A stretch of DNA of 64,000 bases from Betaproteobacteria bacterium (GTDB taxonomy: Bacteria; Pseudomonadota; Gammaproteobacteria; Burkholderiales; Rhodocyclaceae), in assembly GCA_012026885.1 (NCBI GenBank), contig VEPL01000011.1:1-64000 (forward strand), read 5' to 3'. The position numbers and the translations under genes were made by a program. Positions 33,560 to 44,476 of the stretch are shown here, piece by piece. Below the pieces are notes generated by a model that saw only the letters and a list, made by a program, of their open reading frames with translations, was not told where the DNA came from and ran no database searches. The first letter of the stretch is position 1; the number at the start of each line of letters is the position of its first letter.

Positions 33560-35224
33560 ATGACCCACCCGCTGCTCGAAAAACACCGCGCCACGCTCGA
33601 AGGCGCCCTCAACGCCATCGCCACCCGCGGCTACTGGTCGGCCTACAACGAGATGCCGAGCCCGAAGGCGTACGGCGAGACCGCCCCCGATGACGGCAAG
33701 AAGGCCTTCGAAGCCCACCTTGGCAAGGCCTTCGAACTGGGCCAGCCCGGGCAGTCCGGCTGGGCGGGCGGCGAGCAGTCGCCCTACGGCATCGACATCG
33801 GCACCACCTACCCGGTGTGCGACATCGAGGCGCTGATCGCCGCCGGCGAAACCGCCATGCGCGGCTGGCAGAAGGCGGGCGCCGACGGCCGCGCCGGCAT
33901 CTGCCTCGAGATCCTCGACCGCCTGAACAAGCAGAGCTTCGAACTCGCCCACGCGGTGATGATGACCACCGGCCAGGGCTGGATGATGGCCTTTCAGGCC
34001 GGCGCGCCGCACGCGCAGGATCGCGGGCTGGAAGCCGTGGCCTACGCCTGGCGCGAGCAGCGCTTCGTGCCGCACGAAACGGTCTGGGAAAAGCCGCAGG
34101 GCAAGAACCCGCCGCTGGTCATGAAGAAGCACTTCGAGCTGGTCGGGCGCGGCGTCGGTGTCGTCGTCGGCTGCGGCACCTTCCCGACCTGGAACACCTA
34201 CCCCGGCCTCTTTGCCGCGCTGTCCACCGGCAACGCGGTCATCGTCAAGCCGCACAGCAACGCCATCCTGCCGGCGGCGATCACCGTGCGCACCATCCGC
34301 GCCGTGCTGGCCGAGAACGGCATCGACCCCAACCTGGTGACGCTGGCCGTGGCCGGCCGCGCCGAAACGCAGAAGCTGGTCACCCACGCCAAGGTCAAGT
34401 CGGTCGATTTCACCGGTGGCAACGTCTTCGGCCAGTGGCTGATCGACAACTGCCGCCAGGCGCAGGTCTATGCCGAGCTGGCCGGCGTGAACAACATCGT
34501 CATCGACTCGACCGACGCCTACAAGCGCATGCTCGGCAACCTCGCCTTCACGCTGTCGCTGTATTCCGGCCAGATGTGCACGACCTCGCAGGCCATCCTG
34601 GTGCCGGCCGGCGGCATCGACACCGAAGACGGCCACAAGTCGTTCGACGACGTCTGCGCCGACCTCGGCAAGGCGGTCACCGGTTTCCTCTCCAAGCCGG
34701 AAGTGGCGCATGCGGTGCTCGGCGCCATCCAGTCGTCGGATACCCTGCAGCGCATCGAGGAAGCTGCCTCGGGCAAGTACGGCACCGTCGTCCTCGCCCC
34801 GCAGAAGCTGGAGAACCCCGATTTCCCGAAGGCCGAGGTGCGCACCCCGGTACTGCTCGCCTGCGATGCCGGCGAGGAAGCCAAGTACATGGAAGAGCGC
34901 TTCGGGCCGATCTCCTTCATCGTCAAGGTGGCCGACACCGCGGCGGCCATCGCCCTCTCCGAGCGCATCGTCGCCACCCACGGCGCGCTGACCGCCGGCG
35001 TCTATTCTACGAAGCCGGAAGTCATCGAGGCGATGACCGAAGCCACGTGGCGCTCCAAGGTCGCCCTGTCGATCAACCTGACCGGCGGCGTCTTCGTGAA
35101 CCAGTCGGCGGCCTACTCCGACTACCACGGCACCGGCGGCAACCCGGCCGCCAACGCGTCCTACTCGGATTCGGCCTTCGTCGCCAATCGCTTCCGCGTG
35201 GTCCAGCGCCGCTATCACGTCTGA
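33560..35224 (+). CDS. paaN: PaaN, ring-opened semialdehyde dehydrogenase of the phenylacetate pathway
   Basis: Aldehyde dehydrogenase-fold protein of 554 residues. The NAD-binding part VVVGCGTFPTWNTYPGLF, the Glu in YAELAGVNNIV and the catalytic Cys in YSGQMCTTSQ are visible. It matches the PaaN type, which lacks the C-terminal MaoC hydratase domain of PaaZ. It should oxidise 3-oxo-5,6-dehydrosuberyl-CoA semialdehyde; the oxepin-CoA ring-opening hydratase must then be supplied by another gene, not seen in this window. First gene of the operon, 10 bases before paaG. Confidence 0.92.
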   Translation: MTHPLLEKHRATLEGALNAIATRGYWSAYNEMPSPKAYGETAPDDGKKAFEAHLGKAFELGQPGQSGWAGGEQSPYGIDIGTTYPVCDIEALIAAGETAMRGWQKAGADGRAGICLEILDRLNKQSFELAHAVMMTTGQGWMMAFQAGAPHAQDRGLEAVAYAWREQRFVPHETVWEKPQGKNPPLVMKKHFELVGRGVGVVVGCGTFPTWNTYPGLFAALSTGNAVIVKPHSNAILPAAITVRTIRAVLAENGIDPNLVTLAVAGRAETQKLVTHAKVKSVDFTGGNVFGQWLIDNCRQAQVYAELAGVNNIVIDSTDAYKRMLGNLAFTLSLYSGQMCTTSQAILVPAGGIDTEDGHKSFDDVCADLGKAVTGFLSKPEVAHAVLGAIQSSDTLQRIEEAASGKYGTVVLAPQKLENPDFPKAEVRTPVLLACDAGEEAKYMEERFGPISFIVKVADTAAAIALSERIVATHGALTAGVYSTKPEVIEAMTEATWRSKVALSINLTGGVFVNQSAAYSDYHGTGGNPAANASYSDSAFVANRFRVVQRRYHV

Positions 35225-35234
35225 GGCCAGCCCC

Positions 35235-36041
35235 ATGAATTTCGAGAACATCACCTTCACCGTCCGCGACGGCATCGCCCGCATCACGCTGAACCGCCCG
35301 GACAAGCTGAACAGCTTCACCGACGCCATGCACGCCGAGCTGCGCGTGGCGCTCGACGCGATCCAGAACCGCGAGGGCGACGGCGCCACGGCGCGCGTGC
35401 TGGTGCTGACCGGCGCCGGGCGCGGCTTCTCGGCCGGGCAGGACCTCGGCGACCGCGCCATGCAGATCCAGTCGGGCAAGATGCCGGACATCGGCAACAC
35501 CGTCGAGCGCAACTACAAGCCGCTGGCGCTCCGCCTGCAGAACCTGCGCGTACCGACCATCGCTGCCGTGAACGGCATCGCCGCCGGCGCCGGCTGCTCG
35601 GTGGCGCTGTGCTGCGACCTCGTCATCGCCACCAAATCCGCTTCCTTCCTGCAGGCCTTTTCCAAGATCGGCCTCATCCCGGACACCGGCGGCACCTGGT
35701 TCCTGCCGCAGCGCGTCGGGATGGCGCGCGCCATGGGCCTCGCCCTGCTCGCCGAGAAGCTGCCGGCCGAGAAGGCCGCCGAATGGGGCCTGATCTGGCA
35801 GTGCGTCGAGGACGCCGAGTTCGCATCGACCATCGATGCGCTCGCCGCGCAACTGGCGAAGATGCCGACCAAGGCGCTGGTGCGCACCCGCCAGGCGATG
35901 CATGCCGGCCCGGCGCACACCCTCGAGCAGCAGCTCTCCTTCGAGGGCAGCTTCATGCGCGAGCTGGGCTGGAGCCCGGACTACGCCGAGGGAGTCGCCG
36001 CCTTCGCGGCGAAGCGCGCGCCCGAGTTCACCGGGGAATAA
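35235..36041 (+). CDS. paaG: PaaG, ring-1,2-epoxyphenylacetyl-CoA isomerase
   Basis: Crotonase-fold enzyme of 268 residues that converts the 1,2-epoxide to oxepin-CoA and later shifts a double bond. The oxyanion-hole motifs are GFSAGQDLGDR and GIAAGAGCSVALCCD, and the catalytic Asp lies in IPDTGGTWFLPQ, a PaaG hallmark. The C-terminus ends with KRAPEFTGE. It is followed by paaH after 4 bases. Confidence 0.94.
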   Translation: MNFENITFTVRDGIARITLNRPDKLNSFTDAMHAELRVALDAIQNREGDGATARVLVLTGAGRGFSAGQDLGDRAMQIQSGKMPDIGNTVERNYKPLALRLQNLRVPTIAAVNGIAAGAGCSVALCCDLVIATKSASFLQAFSKIGLIPDTGGTWFLPQRVGMARAMGLALLAEKLPAEKAAEWGLIWQCVEDAEFASTIDALAAQLAKMPTKALVRTRQAMHAGPAHTLEQQLSFEGSFMRELGWSPDYAEGVAAFAAKRAPEFTGE

Positions 36042-36045
36042 GCCG

Positions 36046-37572
36046 GTGGCCGCACTTTCCCGCGATTCCGTCATCGCCGTGGTCGGCACCGGTGCCATGG
36101 GCGCCGGCATCGCCCAGGTCGCCGCGGCGGCCGGGCATACCGTCAAGCTGCTCGACAACCGTCCGGACGCCGCCGGCCGCGCGGTCGCCGGCATCCGCGC
36201 CCAGTTCGCGAAAATGGCCGAGAAAGGCAAGTTGACCGCGGAAGCCGCCGGTGCGGCGAGCGCCCGGCTGATCCCGGTGGCGGCGCTCGCCGACCTCGCC
36301 GACTGCGCGCTGGTGGTCGAGGCCATCGTCGAGAACCTGGAAGCCAAGCAACAGCTCTACGCCGACCTCGAAGCCATCGTCGGCGCGGACTGCCTGTTCG
36401 GCACCAATACCTCGTCGATCTCGGTGACCGCGATCGGCGCTGCCCTCAAGCACCCGGGGCGGCTGGCCGGCCTGCATTTCTTCAACCCGGCGCCGCTGAT
36501 GGCGCTGGTCGAGATCGTCTCCGGGCTGGCCACCGACGCAGCGGCCGCCGAAACGCTGTTCGCCACCGCCGCGGCCTGGGGCAAGACGCCGGTGCATGCC
36601 AAATCGACGCCCGGCTTCATCGTCAACCGCGTCGCCCGCCCCTACTACGCCGAGGCCCTGCGCCTGGCGCAGGAAGGCGCTGCCGACACCGCCACCATCG
36701 ATGCCGTGATGCGCGAGGCCGGCGGTTTCCGCATGGGCCCGTTCGAGCTGATGGACATGATCGGCCACGACGTCAATTTCGCCGTGACCAATTCCGTCTG
36801 GCGCGCCTTCTACCACGACCAGCGCTTCCTGCCCTCGCTGATCCAGCAGGAATTGGTCGATGCCGGCTTCTACGGGCGCAAGTCGGGCCGCGGCTTCTAC
36901 GATTACCGCGAGGGTGCCGTCAAACCGGCGCCGCAAACCGAGCCCGCGCGTCCGCTGCTCGCGAAAATCGTCCTCTTTGACGGGTCGACCGCGGCAGACG
37001 CACTGGCCGCCCGGCTGGCCGCCGCCGGCATCGCCTTCACCCGCGCCGCCGCGGCCGCCGACGGCCGCATCGCCGAAGCCGGTGGCGCCATCCTCTACGT
37101 GACCGACGGGCGCAGCGCCACGCAGCGCGCCGCCGAATCCGGCCTCGCCGCCACCGTGCTGATCGACCTCGCGCTCGACTACGCCAGCGCTCCGCGGCTG
37201 GCCATCGCGGCCGCCGAGCAGTGCCCGCCGGAGGCCGCCGATGCCGCCGTCGCCCTGCTCCAGGCGGCCGGCATCAATGTTTCACGCTTCGCCGACGTGC
37301 CCGGGCTGGCGGTCATGCGTACCGTCGCCATGCTCGCCAACGAGGCGGCCGATGCCGTGAACCAGGGCGTCTGCTCCGCCGCCGGTGCCGATTCGGCCAT
37401 GCGCCTCGGCGTCAATTACCCGCAGGGGCCGCTGGCCTGGGCCGACCAGGTCGGTGTCGCCACCATCCGCGCTGTACTCGCCAATCTCGGTGCCGGCTAC
37501 GGCGAGGACCGCTACCGCGTCTCGCCGCTGATCCGTCGCGCCGTCTTCGCTCAAAGGAACATCCATGGCTGA
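36046..37572 (+). CDS. paaH: PaaH, 3-hydroxyadipyl-CoA dehydrogenase
   Basis: NAD-dependent dehydrogenase of 508 residues. The Rossmann motif VVGTGAMGAGIAQVA opens the protein, the catalytic His and Asn are in LHFFNPAPLMALVEI and IVNRVARPYYAEA, and two C-terminal 3HCDH domains follow (GPFELMDMIGHDVN; QGPLAWADQVG). I start it at GTG 36046, 8 bases after GGGGA; the 578-residue ORF in the track is an artificial extension into paaG. Its end overlaps paaI by 8 bases. Confidence 0.93.
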   Translation: MAALSRDSVIAVVGTGAMGAGIAQVAAAAGHTVKLLDNRPDAAGRAVAGIRAQFAKMAEKGKLTAEAAGAASARLIPVAALADLADCALVVEAIVENLEAKQQLYADLEAIVGADCLFGTNTSSISVTAIGAALKHPGRLAGLHFFNPAPLMALVEIVSGLATDAAAAETLFATAAAWGKTPVHAKSTPGFIVNRVARPYYAEALRLAQEGAADTATIDAVMREAGGFRMGPFELMDMIGHDVNFAVTNSVWRAFYHDQRFLPSLIQQELVDAGFYGRKSGRGFYDYREGAVKPAPQTEPARPLLAKIVLFDGSTAADALAARLAAAGIAFTRAAAAADGRIAEAGGAILYVTDGRSATQRAAESGLAATVLIDLALDYASAPRLAIAAAEQCPPEAADAAVALLQAAGINVSRFADVPGLAVMRTVAMLANEAADAVNQGVCSAAGADSAMRLGVNYPQGPLAWADQVGVATIRAVLANLGAGYGEDRYRVSPLIRRAVFAQRNIHG

Positions 37573-38038
37573 CGACATCATCGCCAAGGACTCGCCGGAA
37601 GTGGTCGCCGAGGAAGTCGCGCGCGCCATGTGGCCGCGCGACCACGCCAGCCAGCTGCTCGGCCTGCGCATCCTGACCATCCGCCCCGGCTACGCCCGGC
37701 TGGTGATGACGGTGCGCCCGGACATGGTCAACGGCCACCACATCTGCCACGGCGGCCTGATCTTCACGCTCGCCGACAGCGCCTTCGCCTACGCCTGCAA
37801 CAGCTACAACAAGAATACGGTGGCCTCGGCCTGCCATATCGACTTCCTGGCACCGGCCAAGGAGGGCGACATCCTCGAGGCGGAAGCCATCGAGCAGTCG
37901 CTGTCCGGGCGCACCGGCGTCTACGACGTCACCATCCGCACGCGGACCGGGCGCACCGTCGCCCTGTTCCGCGGCAAGTCCTACCGCATCAACGGCGAGG
38001 TGATCGCCGGCCTCGAGCAGGCCGAGCGCACCCACTGA
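37565..38038 (+). CDS. paaI: PaaI hotdog-fold thioesterase
   Basis: 157-residue 4-hydroxybenzoyl-CoA-type hotdog thioesterase. The motif HHICHGGLIFTLADSAFAYACN contains the active-site region (short part HGGLIFTLAD with catalytic Asp). PaaI frees CoA from stalled ring-hydroxylated phenylacetyl-CoA products. It overlaps paaH by 8 bases and precedes paaK by 18 bases. Confidence 0.93.
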   Translation: MADDIIAKDSPEVVAEEVARAMWPRDHASQLLGLRILTIRPGYARLVMTVRPDMVNGHHICHGGLIFTLADSAFAYACNSYNKNTVASACHIDFLAPAKEGDILEAEAIEQSLSGRTGVYDVTIRTRTGRTVALFRGKSYRINGEVIAGLEQAERTH

Positions 38039-38056
38039 TACCCAGAGGAGACCCCC

Positions 38057-39382
38057 ATGACCGCCAAGAAGCCCCTGCCCGGCGAACTCGACCCCATCGA
38101 AACGGCGAGCCGCGACGAGATTTCCGCGCTACAGCTCGAGCGCCTGAAATGGTCGGTGCGCCACACCTACGACAACGTCGCCCCCTACCGCGCCAAGTGC
38201 GAGGCCAAGGGCGTGCATCCGGATGACCTGAAGCAGCTCTCGGATCTCGCCAAGTTCCCGTTCATGGTCAAGACCGACCTGCGCGACCACTATCCGTTCG
38301 GGCTCTTCGCCGTGCCGCGCAACAAGATCGCCCGCCTGCACGCCTCGTCGGGCACCACCGGCAAGTCCATCGTCGTCGGCTACACGAAGAACGACATCGA
38401 CAACTGGGCCAACCTCGTCGCCCGCTCGATCCGCGCGGCCGGCGGCCGCGCCGGCGACATGGTCCACGTGGCCTACGGCTACGGCATGTTCACCGGCGGC
38501 CTCGGCGCCCACTACGGGGCCGAACGCCTCGGCTGTACCGCCGTGCCGATGTCGGGCGGGCAGACCGAGAAGCAGGTCCAGCAGATCATGGATTTCAAGC
38601 CGGAAATCATCATGGTCACGCCGTCCTACTCGCTGGTGATCGCCGAGGAGTTCGAGCGCCTGGGCATCAAGCCGGACGAAATTTCGCTCAAGGTGGGCAT
38701 CTTCGGCGCCGAGCCGTGGGGCGAAGGCATGCGCGCCGAGATCGAGAAGAAGCTCGGGCTCGACGCCATCGACATCTACGGCCTGACCGAAGTCATGGGC
38801 CCCGGTGTCGCCTGCGAATGCATCGAGACCAAGGACGGCCCGGTGATCTGGGAAGACCACTTCTACCCCGAGATCATCGATCCTGAAACCGGCGAGGTAC
38901 TGCCGGACGGCTCCGAAGGTGAACTGGTGTTCACCTCGCTGAGCAAGGAGGCCTTCCCGGTCATCCGCTACCGCACCCGCGACCTGACCCGCCTGCTGCC
39001 GCCGACCGCCCGTTCCTTCCGCCGCATCGGCAAGATCACCGGGCGCTCGGACGACATGCTGATCATACGCGGCGTGAACGTCTTCCCGACCCAGATCGAG
39101 GAGCAGATCCTGCGCGACCCTCGCCTGGCCGGCAATTATCAGGTCGTCGTGACCCGCGACGGGCACATGGACAACCTCGAGGTGCGCTGCGAAGTCCAGC
39201 GCGACCTCTCGGGCAAGCTGTCGCCCGCCGACGTCCAGGCGATCGGCAAGGAACTGCAGCACCGGATCAAGACCAACATCGGCGTGTCGACCAGGGTCAC
39301 CGTCATGGAATTCGACGCCATCCCGCGCACGCAGGTCGGCAAGGCCAAGCGCGTGCTCGACGAGCGCCCGAAGCAGAACTGA
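38057..39382 (+). CDS. paaK: PaaK, phenylacetate-CoA ligase
   Basis: AMP-forming ligase of 441 residues, the first committed step. The P-loop is [16 protein letters not shown], the adenylate motif [12 protein letters not shown], the hinge [15 protein letters not shown] and the C-terminal lysine region [11 protein letters not shown]. Length and order agree with PaaK of E. coli and Azoarcus. A clear GAGGAG precedes the ATG. Confidence 0.95.
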   Translation: MTAKKPLPGELDPIETASRDEISALQLERLKWSVRHTYDNVAPYRAKCEAKGVHPDDLKQLSDLAKFPFMVKTDLRDHYPFGLFAVPRNKIARLHASSGTTGKSIVVGYTKNDIDNWANLVARSIRAAGGRAGDMVHVAYGYGMFTGGLGAHYGAERLGCTAVPMSGGQTEKQVQQIMDFKPEIIMVTPSYSLVIAEEFERLGIKPDEISLKVGIFGAEPWGEGMRAEIEKKLGLDAIDIYGLTEVMGPGVACECIETKDGPVIWEDHFYPEIIDPETGEVLPDGSEGELVFTSLSKEAFPVIRYRTRDLTRLLPPTARSFRRIGKITGRSDDMLIIRGVNVFPTQIEEQILRDPRLAGNYQVVVTRDGHMDNLEVRCEVQRDLSGKLSPADVQAIGKELQHRIKTNIGVSTRVTVMEFDAIPRTQVGKAKRVLDERPKQN

Positions 39383-39392
39383 GAGAGCAAAC

Positions 39393-40598
<1,206 letters not shown>

Positions 40599-40623
40599 CA
40601 TCCACCCACGGAGGAGACAACCC

Positions 40624-41775
40624 ATGAAGCAGACCATGAAGAAAATCGCCGCCGGCGCCGCACTGGCCTTCGGCGCCCTCGCCACCGGCGCCTTCGCCGC
40701 CGAGCCGATCAAGATCGGTTCGGTGCTGTCGGTGACCGGCCCCGCCGCCTTCCTTGGCGACCCCGAGCTGAAGACGCTGCAGATGTACGTCGATGACATA
40801 AACAAGAAGGGCGGCGTCATCGGCCGGCCGCTGCAGCTCGTCCATTACGACGACGGCAGCGACGCCAACAAGGCCAACGGCTTCGCCAAGCGCCTGATCG
40901 ACGACGACAAGGTGGACATCATCGTCGGCGGCACCACCACCGGGTCGACGATGTCGATGGTGCCGCTGGTCGAGAAGGCCGGCGTGCCGTTCATCTCGCT
41001 GGCCGGCGCCGTGGTCATCATCGAGCCGGTCAAGAAGTTCGTCTTCAAGACGCCGCACACCGACCGCATGGCCGCCGAGAAGGTCTTCGAGGACATGAAG
41101 AAGCGCGGCATCAGCAAGGTCGCCCTGCTCTCCGAGACCTCCGGCTTCGGCCAGTCCGGCAAGAAGGAAACCGAGGGCGTCGCCGCCAAGTACGGCATCA
41201 CGCTGGTGGCCAGCGAGACCTACGGTCCCAAGGACACCGACATGAGCCCGCAACTGACCAAGATCAAGGGCACCCCGGGCGTCCAGGCCGTGTTCATCTT
41301 CGGCCTCGGCCAGGGTCCGGCGATCGCCACCAAGAACTACAAGCAGCTCGGCATCGCCCTGCCGCTCTACCACGCGCACGGCGTCGGTTCCGAGGAGTTC
41401 ATCAAGCTGGCCGGCCCTGCGGCTGAAGGTGTCCGCCTGCCGGCCGCCGCGCTGCTGGTCGCCGACAAGCTGCCGGCCAACGACCCGCAGAAGAAGGTCG
41501 CCGTCGATTACACCAAGGCCTTCAACGACAAGTGGAAGACCGACGTGTCGACCTTCGGCGGCCACGCCTACGACGGCCTGATGATCGCGGTCGACGCGAT
41601 CAAGCGCGCCAATTCCACCGACAAGGCCAAGGTACGCGACGCGATCGAGGCGACCAAGGGCTACATCGGCACCGGCGGCATCGTGAACATGTCGGCCACC
41701 GACCACATGGGCCTCGACCTCTCGGCCTTCCGCATGCTCGAGATCAAGAACGGCGACTGGACCCTTGTCCAGTAA
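40624..41775 (+). CDS. Liv-type periplasmic substrate-binding protein in the paa operon
   Basis: 383 residues with a Sec signal peptide ([20 protein letters not shown], cleavage before AEP) and a type I periplasmic-binding fold ([39 protein letters not shown], short parts). The family feeds LivHMGF transporters with amino acids or aromatic acids. No permease gene is adjacent; the only Liv transporter in the window is the set at 13-17 kb. Within an operon for phenylacetate breakdown, an aromatic-acid ligand is likely. Confidence 0.88.
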   Translation: MKQTMKKIAAGAALAFGALATGAFAAEPIKIGSVLSVTGPAAFLGDPELKTLQMYVDDINKKGGVIGRPLQLVHYDDGSDANKANGFAKRLIDDDKVDIIVGGTTTGSTMSMVPLVEKAGVPFISLAGAVVIIEPVKKFVFKTPHTDRMAAEKVFEDMKKRGISKVALLSETSGFGQSGKKETEGVAAKYGITLVASETYGPKDTDMSPQLTKIKGTPGVQAVFIFGLGQGPAIATKNYKQLGIALPLYHAHGVGSEEFIKLAGPAAEGVRLPAAALLVADKLPANDPQKKVAVDYTKAFNDKWKTDVSTFGGHAYDGLMIAVDAIKRANSTDKAKVRDAIEATKGYIGTGGIVNMSATDHMGLDLSAFRMLEIKNGDWTLVQ

Positions 41776-41792
41776 GACCGTCCGCAACGGCC

Positions 41793-41817
41793 ACCGGCCA
41801 CCCGGCCGGCGGCCGGT
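41793..41817. repeat. Intercistronic hairpin before paaA
   Basis: ACCGGCC (41793-41799) and GGCCGGT (41811-41817) can pair in the 64-base gap between the binding-protein gene and paaA. It may separate expression of the upstream and oxygenase halves of the operon, or simply reflect GC-rich sequence. Confidence 0.4.
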
Positions 41818-41839
41818 TCCTTTCCCCAAGGAGAAAGCG

Positions 41840-42853
41840 ATGTACACGCAATCGTTCAACGTTCCCGACAGCCCCGGCGGCAAGCCGGTGCCGCTGGCGC
41901 CCTCGCTCGAGGACCCAGTGCTGCAGGCCGCCTTCGACGCCCGCATCGACGCCGATGGCCGCATCGAGCCGCAGGACTGGATGCCGGAAGCCTATCGAAA
42001 GACCCTGATCCGCCAGATCAGCCAGCACGCGCACAGCGAGATCGTCGGCATGCTGCCGGAAGGCAACTGGATCTCGCGCGCGCCCAGCCTCAAACGCAAG
42101 GCCATCCTGATCGCCAAGGTGCAGGACGAAGGGGGCCACGGCCTCTACCTCTATTCCGCCGCCGAGACGCTGGGCACCAGCCGCGACCAGATGCTCGAAG
42201 GCCTGCACAGCGGCCGTGCCAAGTACAGCTCGATCTTCAACTATCCGACCCTGACCTGGGCCGACGTCGGCGTCATCGGCTGGCTGGTGGACGGTGCCGC
42301 GATCATGAACCAGATACCCCTTTGCCGCTGCTCCTACGGCCCCTACGCGCGGGCCATGGTACGCGTGTGCAAGGAGGAATCCTTCCACCAGCGCCAGGGC
42401 TACGAAGCCCTGCTGGAGATGATGACCGGCACCGAGGAACAGAAGGCGATGGTGCAGGATGCCGTCAATCGCTGGTGGTGGAAGTGCCTTGCCATGTTCG
42501 GCCCGCCCGACGCCGACAGCCCGAACAGCGCGCAGGGCATGCGCTGGGGCATCAAGCGCGTGTCCAACGACGAGTTGCGCCAGAAGTTCGTCGATGCCAC
42601 GGTGCCGCAGGCGAAGGTGCTCGGCGTCACGCTGCCCGACCGCGACCTGAAGTGGAACGAGGAACGCCAGCATCACGACTACGGCGCCATCGACTGGGAC
42701 GAATTCTGGGCGACCGTGAATGGCAACGGCCCGTGCAACAAGGAACGCCTGGCGACCCGCGTCAAGGCACACAACGAGGGTCAGTGGGTGCGCGATGCCG
42801 CGCTGGCCCACGCCAGGAAGCAACAGGAACGCAAGATGAAGGAGGCAGCATGA
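41840..42853 (+). CDS. paaA: PaaA, phenylacetyl-CoA epoxidase catalytic subunit
   Basis: Diiron oxygenase subunit of 337 residues that epoxidises the ring of phenylacetyl-CoA. Diiron ligand motifs are [11 protein letters not shown] and [12 protein letters not shown] in the first half and [13 protein letters not shown] in the second. AAGGAG lies 6 bases before the ATG at 41840. Forms the PaaABC(E) complex with the following genes; its stop overlaps the paaB start (ATGA). Confidence 0.95.
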   Translation: MYTQSFNVPDSPGGKPVPLAPSLEDPVLQAAFDARIDADGRIEPQDWMPEAYRKTLIRQISQHAHSEIVGMLPEGNWISRAPSLKRKAILIAKVQDEGGHGLYLYSAAETLGTSRDQMLEGLHSGRAKYSSIFNYPTLTWADVGVIGWLVDGAAIMNQIPLCRCSYGPYARAMVRVCKEESFHQRQGYEALLEMMTGTEEQKAMVQDAVNRWWWKCLAMFGPPDADSPNSAQGMRWGIKRVSNDELRQKFVDATVPQAKVLGVTLPDRDLKWNEERQHHDYGAIDWDEFWATVNGNGPCNKERLATRVKAHNEGQWVRDAALAHARKQQERKMKEAA

Positions 42854-43143
42854 GCACCGCACTGAAGGAATGGCCGCTCTGGGAAATTTTCGTGCGCAGC
42901 AAGCAGGGCCTCGAGCACAAGCACTGCGGCAGCCTGCACGCCGCCGACGCGGCGCAGGCGCTCGACATGGCGCGCGACGTCTACACCCGCCGCCAGGAAG
43001 GCGTCAGCATCTGGGTCGTCGAGTCGAAGGCGATCACCGCCAGCAACCCGGACGAGAAGGGTGAACTGTTCGACCCGGCGGCCGACAAGATCTACCGCCA
43101 CCCGACCTTCTACGACATCCCGGACGAAGTGGGGCACATGTAA
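42850..43143 (+). CDS. paaB: PaaB, phenylacetyl-CoA epoxidase subunit
   Basis: 97-residue subunit ([21 protein letters not shown], in part) that bridges PaaAC units. The length and the motif [13 protein letters not shown] are as in known PaaB. The start overlaps paaA and its stop shares a base with the paaC start (TAATG). Confidence 0.95.
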   Translation: MSTALKEWPLWEIFVRSKQGLEHKHCGSLHAADAAQALDMARDVYTRRQEGVSIWVVESKAITASNPDEKGELFDPAADKIYRHPTFYDIPDEVGHM

Positions 43144-43925
43144 TGCGCGCCGCCATCGACTACCTGCTGCACCTCGCCGACAACGCGCTGGTCCTCGGCC
43201 AGCGCAATGCCGAATGGTGCGGCCACGGGCCGATCCTCGAGGAAGACATCGCGCTGTCCAATGTCAGCCTCGACCTGATCGGCCAGGCCCGCCTGCTCTA
43301 CCAGCTGGTCGCCAGACTGAAGGGCGGCAACACCTCCGAGGACAAGCTGGCCTACTTCCGCGACGCCCACCAGTTCCGCAACTACACCTTGCTCGAACTG
43401 CCGCACCACGGCCCGCTGTCCGGTTACGCCCACAGCAGCATGGATTACGGCACGACCATCGTCCGCAACTTCCTGTACAGCGCGCTGATGGCATTGCTCT
43501 GGGAAGCGCTGGAGAAATCGGCCGACGCCGAACTGGCCGCCATCGCCGCCAAGTCGCTCAAGGAAGTGCGCTACCACCTGCGTCATTCCCGCGACTGGCT
43601 GGTCCGCCTCGGCGACGGCACCGACGAATCGCATGCCCGCGCCCAGGCCGCCGTCGATCACCTGTTCCCCTACACCGCGGAATTCTGGGCCGACAGCCCG
43701 GCCGAAGAAGCCGCGATAAAGGCCGGGGTCGGTGTCGACCTGCAGACGCTCAAGGCCGACTGGAACGCCATCGTCGATGCCGCCTTCGCCGAAGCGACCC
43801 TGCAGCGCCCGACGGTCGCGGGTTACGTGCCCGAGGGCAAGCTCGGCCGGCACTCCGAGCATCTCGGCTTCCTGCTCGCCGAGATGCAGAGCCTGGCCCG
43901 CGCCCATCCGAACGGCAACTGGTAA
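43143..43925 (+). CDS. paaC: PaaC, phenylacetyl-CoA epoxidase structural subunit
   Basis: 260-residue ferritin-like subunit that pairs with PaaA but normally carries no active diiron site. Recognised by LADNALVLGQRNAEWCGHGP, DLIGQARLLYQL and LKEVRYHLRHSRDWLVRLGDG (in part). Translationally coupled to paaB by the TAATG junction. Confidence 0.95.
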   Translation: MRAAIDYLLHLADNALVLGQRNAEWCGHGPILEEDIALSNVSLDLIGQARLLYQLVARLKGGNTSEDKLAYFRDAHQFRNYTLLELPHHGPLSGYAHSSMDYGTTIVRNFLYSALMALLWEALEKSADAELAAIAAKSLKEVRYHLRHSRDWLVRLGDGTDESHARAQAAVDHLFPYTAEFWADSPAEEAAIKAGVGVDLQTLKADWNAIVDAAFAEATLQRPTVAGYVPEGKLGRHSEHLGFLLAEMQSLARAHPNGNW

Positions 43926-43929
43926 GCCG

Positions 43930-44430
43930 ATGACGAACGCCGTCGAGGCCGCCTGGGCCGCGCTGGACGAACTGGCCGACCCGGAAATCCCGGTCATCTC
44001 GCTGCGCGATCTCGGCATCCTGCGCGATGTGCACCAGGGGCCGGACGGGCTGGAGGTGGTGATCACGCCGACCTACAGCGGCTGCCCGGCGATGGGCCAG
44101 ATCGAGGACGACGTGCGGTCGACGCTGAAAAAGGCCGGTATTTCGGCGCGTGTCGTCACCCAGCTCGCCCCGGCCTGGACCACCGACTGGATGAGCGACG
44201 CCGGCAAGGAAAAGCTGCGCGCCTACGGCATCGCCCCGCCGCACCGGACGCCGGCCGGCAGCAACGTCGTCCGCTTCATCAGCAAGCCGGCCAGCGCGGA
44301 AGCTGTCCCCTGCCCGCATTGCGGCTCGGCCGACACGATCGAGACCTCGCATTTCGGATCGACGGCCTGCAAGGCGCTCTACAAGTGCCGCGCTTGCCAG
44401 GAACCGTTCGACTACTTCAAACCCTATTAG
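43930..44430 (+). CDS. paaD: PaaD, Fe-S assembly-type maturation protein
   Basis: 166 residues. The N-terminal MIP18/SufT-like domain (LADPEIPVISLRDLGILRDV and TPTYSGCPAMG, in part) is followed by a C-terminal zinc-ribbon-like segment with four cysteines (CPHCGSADT and CRACQEPF). PaaD is thought to help mature the Fe-S cluster of PaaE or the epoxidase. 4 bases after paaC. Confidence 0.93.
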   Translation: MTNAVEAAWAALDELADPEIPVISLRDLGILRDVHQGPDGLEVVITPTYSGCPAMGQIEDDVRSTLKKAGISARVVTQLAPAWTTDWMSDAGKEKLRAYGIAPPHRTPAGSNVVRFISKPASAEAVPCPHCGSADTIETSHFGSTACKALYKCRACQEPFDYFKPY

Positions 44431-44435
44431 GCAGT

Positions 44436-44458
44436 GCCGTTGCCGCCGCGGCAACGGC
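44436..44458. repeat. Perfect hairpin between paaD and paaE
   Basis: GCCGTTGCCG (44436-44445) and CGGCAACGGC (44449-44458) with a 3-base loop form a 10-bp stem in the 46-base gap. No T-run follows, so it is more likely an mRNA processing or stability element than a terminator. Confidence 0.6.
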
Positions 44459-44476
44459 GCGACCGGAGACCCCGAC

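Noticed and set aside
35836-37572. 578-residue ORF suggesting a PaaG-PaaH fusion
   Set aside because: The first ~70 residues are out of frame with PaaG. A GTG at 36046 with a good ribosome site starts PaaH.
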